From the NCBI GenBank assembly GCA_963677415.2, contig CAXXFJ010000027.1, positions 1-64,000 of the forward strand: a stretch of 64,000 bases of DNA, given 5' to 3'. This document shows positions 53,340 through 62,721 of this stretch, one piece after another. Each line of letters starts with the position of its first letter. Position 1 is the first letter of the stretch. Below the pieces are notes generated by a model. It was not told the DNA's origin and did no database searches. It saw only the letters and a program-made list of their open reading frames with translations. A program made the position numbers and the translations under genes. This DNA is from JAQUTK01 sp963677415. Its GTDB lineage: Bacteria; Bacteroidota; Bacteroidia; Bacteroidales; JAQUTK01.

Positions 53340-56300
53340 TTACAATGTCTTCTTGATCTCAGTCTGCTCAAATGCTTCAATAATGTCACCAATTCTTATG
53401 TCATTATAATTCTGCAGGCTTATACCACATTCGTAATTAACAGTAACTTCTTTTACATCTTCTTTAAAGCGTTTTAAAGCATTCACTTCACCTGTAAAGA
53501 TTACAATACCATCACGAATCAGACGAGCCTTGTTCGAGCGTTTGATCTTTCCTTCTTTAACCATAGCGCCGGCAACAGTACCAACTTTGGTAATGTGGAA
53601 TACATCACGCACTTCAGCAGAGCCAACTACTTCTTCTTTGATTTCCGGTGACAGCATACCTTCCATGGCAGATTTCACCTCTTCAATTGCATCGTAGATA
53701 ACCGAATACATACGAATATCCACTCCGTCTTGTTCTGCTTGACGACGAGCTTGCGCAGAAGGACGTACCTGGAAACCGATAATAATAGCTTCAGAAGCTG
53801 CTGCCAAAGAAACATCAGACTCAGAAATCTGTCCTACAGCCTTGTGTATAACATTGACCTGAAGTTCTGGAGTTGACAGCTTGATCAAAGAATCAGACAA
53901 TGCTTCGATTGAACCATCCACATCACCTTTGACTATGATATTCAATTCCTGGAAGTTGCCCAATGCGATACGTCGTCCAACCTCATCCAATGTAAGAAGT
54001 TTCTGAGTACGTAAGCCTTGCTCACGCTGGAGTTGTTCGCGTTTGTTTGCGATCTCACGAGCTTCCTGCTCAGTCTCAATCACATGGAATGTATCACCAG
54101 CAGTCGGAGCTCCATTCAAACCAAGAACCAGAGCTGGTGCTGAAGGACCAGCTTGTTTGATACGCTGATTACGTTCGTTAAACATTGCTTTTACCTTTCC
54201 AAAGTTGGTGCCGGCTAAGACAATGTCACCTACTTTCAATGTACCATTTGATACAAGAACAGTTGCGACATATCCACGACCTTTATCAAGAGTAGATTCT
54301 ATGATAGACCCGGCAGCATTACGGTTTGGATTAGCTTTCAATTCAAGCATTTCTGCTTCCAGGAGTACTTTTTCCAAGAGTTCTTTTACTCCAAATCCTT
54401 TTTTAGCTGAAATGTCCTGAGACTGGTATTTACCACCCCAGTCTTCTACCAAATAGTTCATACCAGCAAGTTCTTCTTTTATCTTCTCCGGATTTGCCGT
54501 AGGTTTATCAATCTTATTGATCGCAAAGATTATAGGAACTCCTGCGGCAGATGCATGATTGATAGCCTCCTTAGTCTGAGGCATTATATTATCATCAGCA
54601 GCTACTATAATGATCGCAATATCTGTTACCTTAGCTCCACGTGCACGCATTGCCGTAAAAGCTTCATGTCCGGGAGTATCGAGGAAAGTAATGCGGCGCC
54701 CGTCTTCCAGTTTAACATTATATGCACCAATATGCTGAGTGATACCACCAGCTTCTCCTGCGATTACATTCGCCTTGCGGATATAATCTAATAATGAAGT
54801 CTTACCGTGATCGACATGTCCCATCACTGTAACGATCGGTGGACGAGACTCTAAGTCTTCCACAGCATCTTCTACATCTTGAATGGCTTCTGCAAGGGCA
54901 GCACTAACATATTCAGTCTTAAATCCGAATTCTTCTGCAACAATATTGATCGTTTCAGCATCCAGACGTTGATTGATAGAAACCATCATTCCTATGCTCA
55001 TACAAGTTGAAATAACCTGAACAACCGGAATATCCATCATACTGGCCAAGTCATTTGCAGTAACAAACTCGGTAATCTTAAGTATTTTGCTTTCCTGCAT
55101 TTCCTGTTCTTCCTGCTCAGCCATACGCTGATAATTTGCATCTCGCTTGTCCCGACGGTGCTTAACGCCCTTGCCTTTGCCTTTATTAGTAAGGCGCGCC
55201 AAGGTATCCTTAACTTGCTTTTGAACATCACCGTCATTGATTTCTACCTTAACAGGTCTTTTGAAACGGTTTTTGTTTTTATCAACAGCATTGCCTGAGT
55301 TGTTCGAAGTATTGGAAGTGTTGGAGGTGTTGGCAGGTCTTGGCTGAGTATTTGTAAGAATACTTACACTCTTTTCAATATCAACACGTTCTTTATTAAT
55401 CCTCTTACGTTTCTTTTTCTGATCGTTTGATTCAACTGTATTAAGAGGTGTTTTGGCTGGGTTCAGTTCGATTCTTGGAGCGAAAGGCTTTTTCTCACCT
55501 TCTTTAACTGGCTGTATTGCAGGTTTTCTGAGAGCTATCTTTTCTCTTTCTTTACTATCACGCTCTTTCTTCCGTTCTTCCTTCGTTTTCTTTTTGGGCC
55601 GTGTCTGTTGATTTATAGTGTCTAGATCAATCTTGCCAACAACATTTATTTTGTTTTCAAATTTGGTGACTCCTATTGTATAAATATCGACAGATTTTAT
55701 GGCAGTTTCTTCTTTTTGAGGATCTACAACCTTTTGCTCTTCCACTATTGGTTGTTCTTCCGTGGATGGCAGAACTGTTGCGTGTTCAACTTTTGGCCTC
55801 TCAGGCTTTAGTTCTTCATGCTTTTTATGTTCAGGTTTATGATGATCTGTTCTTGGATATTCCTTCTTTTGATAATCTGGACTTTGTGGCTGACGCTTTG
55901 GCTGAGCAGGCTTCTCTTCAAGAACAATCTCAGAACTTAATTTCTGGTTTTCAATCTCAATTTTGATATCGGAAGGGATAGCTGGTACTTCTGGTGCTAC
56001 TGAAACTTTTATTGGTTCAACAGGAGCAACAGGATCCACCTTCTCTATGGTCTTTTGATTCTCAAGAGGCAAAATTTCAGTGACTACAGGAATCGTTTCA
56101 ACAATAGTAGTCTTCTTATTGAGTGCATCAAGATCAATTTTATCAACAGTTTTAATTTTCGGGATTAAATCTTCTGGTACAAGAGTCATAATAACATCAT
56201 GCCGTACCTTTGGTTCTTCCTCCACTTGAATCTTCTTTTCATCAACTGTTTCGGAAGTAGCTTTCTCTCTATCAATGCGAACTTGCTCTAACTTCTTAAG

Positions 56301-56477
56301 CTCCTTATCGATATCAATCCCTTTCCCAAATTCTTTCAAAAGTAGCACATATGCATCTTCTGCGATTTTCGTGTTAGGATCAGCCTCCACTTTAATCCCC
56401 TTCCTATGCAGAAAATCAACCAATGTGGTTATTCCTACATTTAAATCTCTCGTTACTTTATTTAATCTTATTGACAT
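53340..56477 (-). CDS. infB: translation initiation factor IF-2
   Basis: 1045-aa GTPase that places initiator tRNA on the ribosome. Short N-terminal IF2N (MSIRLNKVTRDLNVGITTLV), then a very long charged low-complexity region rich in Glu, Lys, Val and Pro (about 80-480, with a SNTSNTSNNSGN patch), a second IF2N near 470, then the G domain: GHVDHGKTSLLDYI, FLDTPGHEAF and FAINKIDKP, followed by domains II-IV. I chose ATG 56477 (MSIRLNK); an ATG 9 bp upstream is possible. 33 bp after nusA. Confidence 0.95.
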   Translation of the reverse strand: MSIRLNKVTRDLNVGITTLVDFLHRKGIKVEADPNTKIAEDAYVLLLKEFGKGIDIDKELKKLEQVRIDREKATSETVDEKKIQVEEEPKVRHDVIMTLVPEDLIPKIKTVDKIDLDALNKKTTIVETIPVVTEILPLENQKTIEKVDPVAPVEPIKVSVAPEVPAIPSDIKIEIENQKLSSEIVLEEKPAQPKRQPQSPDYQKKEYPRTDHHKPEHKKHEELKPERPKVEHATVLPSTEEQPIVEEQKVVDPQKEETAIKSVDIYTIGVTKFENKINVVGKIDLDTINQQTRPKKKTKEERKKERDSKEREKIALRKPAIQPVKEGEKKPFAPRIELNPAKTPLNTVESNDQKKKRKRINKERVDIEKSVSILTNTQPRPANTSNTSNTSNNSGNAVDKNKNRFKRPVKVEINDGDVQKQVKDTLARLTNKGKGKGVKHRRDKRDANYQRMAEQEEQEMQESKILKITEFVTANDLASMMDIPVVQVISTCMSIGMMVSINQRLDAETINIVAEEFGFKTEYVSAALAEAIQDVEDAVEDLESRPPIVTVMGHVDHGKTSLLDYIRKANVIAGEAGGITQHIGAYNVKLEDGRRITFLDTPGHEAFTAMRARGAKVTDIAIIIVAADDNIMPQTKEAINHASAAGVPIIFAINKIDKPTANPEKIKEELAGMNYLVEDWGGKYQSQDISAKKGFGVKELLEKVLLEAEMLELKANPNRNAAGSIIESTLDKGRGYVATVLVSNGTLKVGDIVLAGTNFGKVKAMFNERNQRIKQAGPSAPALVLGLNGAPTAGDTFHVIETEQEAREIANKREQLQREQGLRTQKLLTLDEVGRRIALGNFQELNIIVKGDVDGSIEALSDSLIKLSTPELQVNVIHKAVGQISESDVSLAAASEAIIIGFQVRPSAQARRQAEQDGVDIRMYSVIYDAIEEVKSAMEGMLSPEIKEEVVGSAEVRDVFHITKVGTVAGAMVKEGKIKRSNKARLIRDGIVIFTGEVNALKRFKEDVKEVTVNYECGISLQNYNDIRIGDIIEAFEQTEIKKTL

Positions 56478-56510
56478 ATTTATCATTTAACCATTCCCAA
56501 TATCTCTTAT

Positions 56511-57764
56511 TTAATCCTCAAATTCGGCTTTTAGTATCCGAATTACATCATCTGCAGTGGTCTCTTCTAAATCCGCTTTTTCTATTAATTCTTCGCGGGT
56601 CTTAGCAAGAACACTCTTAGCAGTGTCACAACCAATAGCCTTCAAGGCTTCGATCACCCATGAATCAATCTCATCAGAGAATTCATCTAAATAGATATCT
56701 TCTTCATCAGTTTCATCAATATCACGGAATACTTCAATATTATAACCTGTCAACAAGATGGCAAGTTTTATATTCAACCCTTGCTTTCCTATTGCCAAAG
56801 ACACTTCCTCTGGCTTAAGATATACTTCTGCTTTCTTATCAATTTCATTTAACCGAATAGAAGATATCTTAGCTGGATTTAACGCACGTTGAATATAAAG
56901 AGAAATATTAGATGTATAATTAATTACATCAATATTTTCATTGCGTAATTCTCTTACAATACCATGGATACGAGATCCTTTCATTCCTACACATGCTCCA
57001 ACAGGATCAATGCGATCATCGTAAGATTCTACAGAGATTTTAGCTCTTACACCAGGAATACGCGCAATACCCTTGATTGTAATTAATCCATCATTAATTT
57101 CCGGAACTTCGAGTTCAAAAAGTCTACGGAGAAATTCTGGCGATGTACGGGAAAGAATAATTCTGGGATTACTATTCTCATTGGTCACATTACTGATTAC
57201 AGCACGGACATATTCACCTTTGCGATAAAAATCGCTGGGTATCTGTTCTGTTTTTGGTAATAGCAGTTCAGTGCCTTCGTCATCCAATAATAAGATTTCT
57301 TTTTTCCATATCTGATAGACTTCAGCATTTACGATCTGACCTACAAGTTCTGAATATTTTGTATATACACTATCCTTTTGTAATTCCAATATCTTAGAAG
57401 CCAATGCCTGACGAAGATTTAAGATTGCACGACGTCCGAAATCTGCAAAAAAGATCTCTTTAGAAACCTCCTCACCAACCTGATAAGAGGGGTCTACCTC
57501 ACGGGCCTCTGAAAGAGAAATTTGAAGGTTTGGATCCTCTAAATCTCCGTCTTCGACAACTTCGCGATTGTGGCGAATCTCAAAATCCCCTTTTTCCGGA
57601 TTGATAATAACATCAAAATTCTCATCAGTTCCATACATCTTTGCAATAACATTACGAAATGAGTCTTCCAACACATTTATCATTGTCTCCTTATCAATAT
57701 TCTTGAGTTCTTTGAACTCAGAAAAAGTGTCAATCAAATTGACTGATTCTTGCTTCTTAGCCAT
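56511..57764 (-). CDS. nusA: transcription termination/antitermination factor NusA
   Basis: 417-aa RNA-polymerase-binding factor with NusA N-domain, S1 domain (about 135-205), two KH domains (about 230-345, GMKGSRIHGIVREL, SLAIGKQGLNIKLA) and a short acidic helix-hairpin-helix C-terminus. It lacks the second acidic repeat of E. coli NusA, as usual in this phylum. Two bases after rimP; its own leader region upstream of rimP has a possible attenuator. Confidence 0.95.
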   Translation of the reverse strand: MAKKQESVNLIDTFSEFKELKNIDKETMINVLEDSFRNVIAKMYGTDENFDVIINPEKGDFEIRHNREVVEDGDLEDPNLQISLSEAREVDPSYQVGEEVSKEIFFADFGRRAILNLRQALASKILELQKDSVYTKYSELVGQIVNAEVYQIWKKEILLLDDEGTELLLPKTEQIPSDFYRKGEYVRAVISNVTNENSNPRIILSRTSPEFLRRLFELEVPEINDGLITIKGIARIPGVRAKISVESYDDRIDPVGACVGMKGSRIHGIVRELRNENIDVINYTSNISLYIQRALNPAKISSIRLNEIDKKAEVYLKPEEVSLAIGKQGLNIKLAILLTGYNIEVFRDIDETDEEDIYLDEFSDEIDSWVIEALKAIGCDTAKSVLAKTREELIEKADLEETTADDVIRILKAEFED

Positions 57765-57766
57765 TA

Positions 57767-58237
57767 CTACTTAAATCTAATTAGATATTTTGTGTACTTA
57801 ATTTCTTCATATCCATAATGAACATCTTCTTCTTTCTCAACACTTCTTTTACTCCCTTCGCATTTAACTTTGAGTTTTGTTTTGAGCACAAAACCAGTGA
57901 CATCCGTAGAAATTAATATGCCATGGAATTTTTGACCCGTTTTTGTGAGAACCTCAACCTCGTCACTAATATGCTTAATATATTGTTGCTGGACTTTAAA
58001 GGGATATCCTAATCCAGCTGAACTTACTTCCAGATCGTAATCATAAATATCACGATCTAAGTGTTGTTCAATTACTTCATGCAAAGCGACACAATCCTCA
58101 ATCGTCACACCCTTGTAATTGTCTATTTCTACAAATACTGAATTCGATGGTTTAATCGAAATCTCAACTATAAAAAAGTTTTCTCTTGAAGAAACCCAAT
58201 CAAGGACAATTTCATTTACTTTACTAACATCTATCAT
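57767..58237 (-). CDS. rimP: ribosome maturation factor RimP
   Basis: 156-aa 30S assembly factor. Two domains: N-terminal alpha/beta part (FFIVEISIKPSNSVFVEIDN, DCVALHEVIEQHLD, YDLEVSSAGLGYP) and a C-terminal SH3-like part (EVLTKTGQKFHGILIS). First gene of rimP-nusA-infB, with a promoter 70-100 bp upstream. Confidence 0.92.
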   Translation of the reverse strand: MIDVSKVNEIVLDWVSSRENFFIVEISIKPSNSVFVEIDNYKGVTIEDCVALHEVIEQHLDRDIYDYDLEVSSAGLGYPFKVQQQYIKHISDEVEVLTKTGQKFHGILISTDVTGFVLKTKLKVKCEGSKRSVEKEEDVHYGYEEIKYTKYLIRFK

Positions 58238-58265
58238 TATTTCTAATGTTTGGATTCACTGCAGG

Positions 58266-58293
58266 GAAAAAAGGAGGGGGCTTTTGGCCCCCT
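58266..58293 (-). promoter_or_regulatory. leader hairpin with T run before rimP (candidate attenuator)
   Basis: On the minus strand AGGGGGC / GCCCCCT (7 bp, 5-base loop) at 58275-58293 is followed by CCTTTTTT at 58266-58274, an intrinsic-terminator shape. It lies downstream of the rimP promoter and 28 bp before the rimP start, so it is in the leader of the operon. The upstream rplQ operon already has its own hairpin at 58465-58492. Confidence 0.65.
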
Positions 58294-58308
58294 AACTTTC
58301 ATCGGATG

Positions 58309-58340
58309 CAAAGATAAATCTTTCTTATCTAACAACCAAA
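58309..58340 (-). promoter_or_regulatory. promoter of rimP-nusA-infB
   Basis: On the minus strand TTTG (58337-58340), 20-base spacer, TATCTTTG (58309-58316), a full consensus match. Transcription would start near 58300, just before the leader hairpin. Confidence 0.75.
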
Positions 58341-58460
58341 TATTTAGCAATTTTTATTCAAATTGCTTGCTTAGAATCAAGTAGATGAAATTCCAAAAAT
58401 AAGGAAACAATAGTGCTGTAAAGATATAGTTTTGAAATAATACAACGAAATAGTACAATA

Positions 58461-58492
58461 ACAAAGAAGCCATCTGTAAACAGAAGGCTTCT
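58461..58492 (-). terminator. terminator of the ribosomal protein operon after rplQ
   Basis: On the minus strand AGAAGCC-T-TCTG, loop TTTA, CAGA-T-GGCTTCT (11 paired bases, one mismatch), followed by TTGTTATTGT, about 46 bp past the rplQ stop. Confidence 0.75.
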
Positions 58493-58537
58493 CTATGGTT
58501 ATTGGCAAAATACATACCAAAAACTACAATTAATGGT

Positions 58538-59014
58538 TTATTCAGTTTTATCAGATTGAACATCTGAAACAACGGTTGCAGCTTCAGCGGTTTTCTTTCT
58601 TGAAGAACGCCGTGTCTTCACAGACTTCAAGTCTGTTTTGTCTTTTAACAGATTATCATTATAGTCAACTAATTCAATAAAGCACATTTGTGCATTATCA
58701 CCTAGTCTATATCCTGTTTTCAGAATACGAGTGTACCCTCCAGGACGATTTGCGACCTTTTGAGAAATATTCTGGAAAAGTTCTGTAACAACATATTTAT
58801 CTTGAAGATGACTGAATACTAAACGACGAGAATTCGTTGAATCGTCTTTAGAGCAATTAATCAATGGCTCAACATAAATTCTTAATGCTTTCGCTTTTGC
58901 TGTTGTTGTAAAAATCCTTTTACTCTTAATCAAAGAGCAAGCCATATTAGACAGCAGAGCATCTCGATGAGCTTTTGTGCGTCCTAAATGATTAAATTTT
59001 TTATTATGTCTCAT
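58538..59014 (-). CDS. rplQ: 50S ribosomal protein L17
   Basis: 158-aa large-subunit protein. The L17 core is residues 1-115 (MRHNKKFNHLGRTKAHRDAL, RPGGYTRILKTG, MCFIELVDYN); a charged tail of about 40 residues follows (TRRSSRKKTAEAA), common in Bacteroidetes. Last gene of the operon, 4 bp after rpoA. Confidence 0.95.
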   Translation of the reverse strand: MRHNKKFNHLGRTKAHRDALLSNMACSLIKSKRIFTTTAKAKALRIYVEPLINCSKDDSTNSRRLVFSHLQDKYVVTELFQNISQKVANRPGGYTRILKTGYRLGDNAQMCFIELVDYNDNLLKDKTDLKSVKTRRSSRKKTAEAATVVSDVQSDKTE

Positions 59015-59018
59015 TACT

Positions 59019-60011
59019 TTATTCTTTTTCTAATTTGTATTTTGTTATATCCATTCCAAAAGAGAGATTTAATCGAGCTAACAGTTCATCCAATTCAGTA
59101 AGTGATTTCTTACCAAAATTTCTGAACTTCAATAAATCAGTCTTATTGAAAACAACAAGTTCACCAAGAGTTTCAACATCAGCAGCTTTTAAACAATTCA
59201 AAGCACGAACAGAAAGATCCATCTCTGCTAGTTTTGATTTAAGAAGTTGACGCATGTGAAGTACTTCTTCGTCGAACTCTTCATTTCCATCGATATCACT
59301 GTTCTCAAGTGTAATCTTCTCATCAGAAAACAGCATGAAGTGATAAATTAAAATTTTTGCTGCTTCTTTTAAAGCATCTTTAGGATGAATAGACCCGTCA
59401 GTACAGATCTCAAAGATTAACTTCTCATAATCAGTCTTCTGTTCTACGCGAAAGTTCTCAATCGCATATTTTACATTTCTGATTGGAGTGTAAATTGAAT
59501 CGATTGGTATTACTTCTAGATCCTTATTTGGCGTTCGATTCTCATCGGCAGGAACGTATCCTCGACCTTTATTAATAGTCAAGGAAATTTGAAAACTTGC
59601 CGAAGTATCTAAATGGCAAATAACTAACTCGGGATTTAAAACCTCAAAGCCAGTCAAAGCATTACCAATATCACCTGCTTTAAAAATTTCTGCATTTGAT
59701 ACTGTAATGGTAACATCCTCGAATTCTGCTTCATCACCAACTCTTTTAAACCGAACTTGTTTCAAATTCAGAATAATATTTGTAACATCTTCTATCGCTC
59801 CGGGAATAGTAGCAAACTCGTGTTGTACACCAGAGATTTTAATAGAAGTAATCGCAAAGCCTTCAAGAGAAGAAAGCAGAATACGGCGGAGTGCATTACC
59901 AATTGTAATACCGTAGCCTGGCTCTAAAGGACGGAATTCAAATTTTCCGTACTTGGAGTCTGCTTCCAACATTAAGACTTTATCGGGTTTTTGAAATGCT
60001 AATATCGCCAT
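59019..60011 (-). CDS. rpoA: RNA polymerase alpha subunit
   Basis: 330-aa subunit with the dimerising N-terminal domain (GYGITIGNALRRILLSSLEG) and the C-terminal DNA-contacting domain (about 260-325, LDLSVRALNCLKAADVETLG, NFGKKSLTELDELLARLNL). Sits between rpsD (13 bp) and rplQ (4 bp). Confidence 0.97.
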   Translation of the reverse strand: MAILAFQKPDKVLMLEADSKYGKFEFRPLEPGYGITIGNALRRILLSSLEGFAITSIKISGVQHEFATIPGAIEDVTNIILNLKQVRFKRVGDEAEFEDVTITVSNAEIFKAGDIGNALTGFEVLNPELVICHLDTSASFQISLTINKGRGYVPADENRTPNKDLEVIPIDSIYTPIRNVKYAIENFRVEQKTDYEKLIFEICTDGSIHPKDALKEAAKILIYHFMLFSDEKITLENSDIDGNEEFDEEVLHMRQLLKSKLAEMDLSVRALNCLKAADVETLGELVVFNKTDLLKFRNFGKKSLTELDELLARLNLSFGMDITKYKLEKE

Positions 60012-60024
60012 ATCGAATCATTTA

Positions 60025-60630
60025 TTATTTAGAGTACAACTCTACGATTAACTGTTCTTTGATGTTTTCAGGAATATCTGCTCTTTCAGGTACATGTAAA
60101 AACTTACCTGTTTTTGACACTGTATCCCATTCCAACCAAGGATACTTACTGTGATTAAAGCCATCTAAAGAGTTTGCGATAACTTCAAAAGATTTAGATT
60201 TTTCACGTACTCCAACTACATCTCCAGGTTTAACAGAATAAGAAGGTATATTTACAACACTACCATTTACAACAATATGTCTGTGAGACACTAATTGACG
60301 TGCAGCTGCTCGTGTATTTCCAATTCCTAATCTAAAAACTACATTATCCAAACGAGACTCCAGAAATTGAAGTAGAACCTCACCTTTTATACCTTTTGTT
60401 CGTGAAGCTTTTTCAAACAAGTTGCGGAATTGTTTTTCTAAAACTCCGTATGTGTATTTAGCTTTCTGTTTCTCTCGCAACTGAATTCCATATTCAGATG
60501 TCTTCTTTTTTCTGTTATTACCATGTTGTCCGGGAGGATAATTTTTCTTTGACAAAACCTTGTCCGGTCCGAAAATTGCTTCACCAAACTTACGAGCAAT
60601 TCTTGTTTTTGGTCCAGTATATCTAGCCAT
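60025..60630 (-). CDS. rpsD: 30S ribosomal protein S4
   Basis: 201-aa primary 16S rRNA binder. MARYTGPKTRIARKFGE at the start, the RNA-binding S4 domain near 90-155 (LESRLDNVVFRLGI, ARQLVSHRHIVVNG). 118 bp separate it from rpsK, a gap longer than others in this cluster and without a gene; a weak ATTGTG/CACAAT hairpin lies there. 13 bp before rpoA. Confidence 0.96.
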   Translation of the reverse strand: MARYTGPKTRIARKFGEAIFGPDKVLSKKNYPPGQHGNNRKKKTSEYGIQLREKQKAKYTYGVLEKQFRNLFEKASRTKGIKGEVLLQFLESRLDNVVFRLGIGNTRAAARQLVSHRHIVVNGSVVNIPSYSVKPGDVVGVREKSKSFEVIANSLDGFNHSKYPWLEWDTVSKTGKFLHVPERADIPENIKEQLIVELYSK

Positions 60631-60748
60631 TTTGTATTAATTTTTGTTGTACATTCAGAATAAAAGAATTATGCAGCCGCGATTACAGAGAGGTTATTGT
60701 GTAATCTATTCACAATCCAAAATTCTAGAATCATAATAAGAAATATCT

Positions 60749-61138
60749 TTAAACTCTTCTTCTTTTAGGAGGACGACAACCATTATGAGGTAATGGAGTA
60801 ACATCAACAATCTCAGTTACTTCAATGCCCGCACCGTGTATTGTTCTTATTGCAGACTCACGTCCATTACCTGGCCCTTTGACATACACTTTTACTTTTC
60901 TGAGCCCAAGATCAAAAGCAACTTTTGAGCAGTCCTGAGCAGCCATTTGTGCTGCATAAGGAGTGTTCTTCTTTGAACCTCGGAAACCCATTTTCCCTGC
61001 CGATGACCAGGAAATAACCTGTCCTTCGCTATTGGTGAGAGAAACAATGATATTATTAAAAGAAGAGTGCACGTGAGCCTGTCCTACTGCTTCTACTTTT
61101 ACATTTCTCTTTTTTGCTGCAACTGTTTTTTTTGCCAT
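60749..61138 (-). CDS. rpsK: 30S ribosomal protein S11
   Basis: 129-aa small-subunit platform protein. AHVHSSFNNIIVSLTNSEG, MGFRGSKKNTPYAAQMAA and the basic end PLPHNGCRPPKRRRV are characteristic. 11 bp after rpsM. Confidence 0.96.
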   Translation of the reverse strand: MAKKTVAAKKRNVKVEAVGQAHVHSSFNNIIVSLTNSEGQVISWSSAGKMGFRGSKKNTPYAAQMAAQDCSKVAFDLGLRKVKVYVKGPGNGRESAIRTIHGAGIEVTEIVDVTPLPHNGCRPPKRRRV

Positions 61139-61149
61139 ATTAACTATTC

Positions 61150-61530
61150 TTATTTAGTAGCTTTTTTCTTATTTGCAACGGTTTTTTTCTTACCCTTGCG
61201 AGTACGTGCATTATTCTTTGTACTTTGACCTCTTAATGGAAGCCCTAGACGATGACGGATCCCACGGTAGCAACCAATATCCATAAGACGTTTGATATTA
61301 GTTTGTACTTCGGACCTCAAATCGCCTTCAACTTTCATTGAGGAGCCAATAATTTCTCGCACTTTTGCTGCTTGATCGTCAGTCCAATCCTTTACTTTTA
61401 GATCCTTATCAACTCCAGCACTTTCCAAAACTGTATTAGCTCTACTACGGCCTATACCATAGATATAAGTTAAAGCAATCTCGCCTCTTTTATTTTGTGG
61501 CAAATCTACACCAACAATTCTTATAGCCAT
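61150..61530 (-). CDS. rpsM: 30S ribosomal protein S13
   Basis: 126-aa head protein of the small subunit. MAIRIVGVDLPQNKRGEIAL, the GIGRSRA helix-hairpin and the C-terminal GQSTKNNARTRKGKKK tail contacting tRNA are present. It follows rpmJ and precedes rpsK. Confidence 0.96.
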   Translation of the reverse strand: MAIRIVGVDLPQNKRGEIALTYIYGIGRSRANTVLESAGVDKDLKVKDWTDDQAAKVREIIGSSMKVEGDLRSEVQTNIKRLMDIGCYRGIRHRLGLPLRGQSTKNNARTRKGKKKTVANKKKATK

Positions 61531-61561
61531 AAACTAGATAATTTATCAGATTAAATTCATA

Positions 61562-61679
61562 TCAACCCTGACGTACTTTGTACTTCGGGTTTTTTTTTGT
61601 TAATAACGTACAAGCGTCCTTGTCTTCTCACGATTTTGCAATCGGGAGTACGCTTTTTTAATGATGCTCTTACTTTCAT
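61562..61679 (-). pseudogene. rpmJ: 50S ribosomal protein L36, frame broken at a nine-A run as read
   Basis: Small zinc-ribbon protein at the expected place between infA and rpsM. From ATG 61679 the frame reads MKVRASLKKRTPDCKIVRRQ then GRLYVINKK as in L36, but a run of nine A (bases 61590-61598 as T on the plus strand) shifts it, giving a 40-aa product with tail KPEVQSTSGLI ending at 61557. With eight A the frame continues NPKYKVRQG and stops at 61562-61564, the normal 38-aa protein. Only 118 bases lie between normal start and stop. A sequence error in the homopolymer is the simplest reason; slippage during transcription is possible. Confidence 0.88.
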
Positions 61680-61691
61680 ATCTTTAATTAT

Positions 61692-61910
61692 TTATTTGTA
61701 TCTAAAAGCAATTCTACCTTTTGTTAGATCATAAGGAGACATTTCAACTCTTACTTTATCACCAGGAAGAATCTTAATATAATGCATTCTCATCTTTCCT
61801 GATATATGAGCTGTTATCTCATGCCCATTTTCTAATTCTACGTGAAACATTGCATTTGACAATGCTTCGATAATTACTCCATCTTGCTCAATTGCAGCTT
61901 GTTTAGCCAT
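61692..61910 (-). CDS. infA: translation initiation factor IF-1
   Basis: 72-aa OB-fold factor. MAKQAAIEQDGVIIEALSNA, FHVELENGHEITAHISGKMR and DLTKGRIAFRYK match the family throughout. 14 bp after map and before rpmJ. Confidence 0.97.
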   Translation of the reverse strand: MAKQAAIEQDGVIIEALSNAMFHVELENGHEITAHISGKMRMHYIKILPGDKVRVEMSPYDLTKGRIAFRYK

Positions 61911-61924
61911 AAAGTACTTAGTTA

Positions 61925-62707
61925 TTAAATTGCACGATCCCCTAATTCTTTCTCAAGAAAATCAAACGATGAAAGAATCTCCGCATTTGAAGAACCAATT
62001 GCTATAGTGTGCTCAAAGTGAGCTGCTGGCAACCTATCTTTAGTGCGTACAGTCCAACCATCATTTTCAATTACTACTTGCCGCTTCCCAAAACAAATCA
62101 TCGGCTCAATAGCAATCACCATTCCTCTTTTCAACAAAGTTCCAGACCCTTTCTTCCCGTAATTTGGGACTTCTGGATCTTCGTGCATTTTTTTTCCAAT
62201 GCCATGACCAACCAATTCCCTTACGACTGAATATCCTTTGCTTTCGCAATAAGACTGAATTGAACTTCCAATGTCACCAATCCTATTCCCTTCAACGGCA
62301 TTTTCAATACCAATATACAAAGATTCTTTAGTTGTCCTGAGAAGTTTAATTATCTCAGGATTTACATCACCTACATTAAACGTATAAGCAGAATCTCCGT
62401 AGTAACCATTTAATATTGTACCACAATCAACAGAAACAATATCTCCGTCTTTGAGTACATAATTTGAAGGAAACCCATGAACAACATTCTCATTAACAGA
62501 AACACACAGAGTATAGGGAAAACCATTGTAACCTAAAAAACCAGGTATTGCTTTATTATCTCTAATGAACTCTTCTGCAATCTTATCTAAAAAAAGAGTT
62601 GTAACACCAGGACGAATAACCTTAGCAAGTTCTGCAAGAGTTTTACCGACCAATTGATTACTTTCTCTTAGTAAATTGATCTCATGTTCTGTTTTAAGAA
62701 ATATCAT
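61925..62707 (-). CDS. map: methionine aminopeptidase, type I
   Basis: 260-aa dinuclear metalloprotease that removes N-terminal Met. Metal ligands are visible: Asp in VSVDCGTILNGYYGDSAYTF (two), His in LVGHGIGKKMHEDP, Glu in MVIAIEPM and Glu in VIENDGWTVRTKD. Type I by the absence of an insert. 14 bp after secY. Confidence 0.95.
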   Translation of the reverse strand: MIFLKTEHEINLLRESNQLVGKTLAELAKVIRPGVTTLFLDKIAEEFIRDNKAIPGFLGYNGFPYTLCVSVNENVVHGFPSNYVLKDGDIVSVDCGTILNGYYGDSAYTFNVGDVNPEIIKLLRTTKESLYIGIENAVEGNRIGDIGSSIQSYCESKGYSVVRELVGHGIGKKMHEDPEVPNYGKKGSGTLLKRGMVIAIEPMICFGKRQVVIENDGWTVRTKDRLPAAHFEHTIAIGSSNAEILSSFDFLEKELGDRAI

Positions 62708-62721
62708 TACTTATATTATCC

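Noticed and set aside
58354..58572. 72-codon hydrophobic frame between rplQ and rimP
   Set aside because: It overlaps the end of rplQ, contains the rplQ terminator and the rimP -33 region, and has no promoter of its own.
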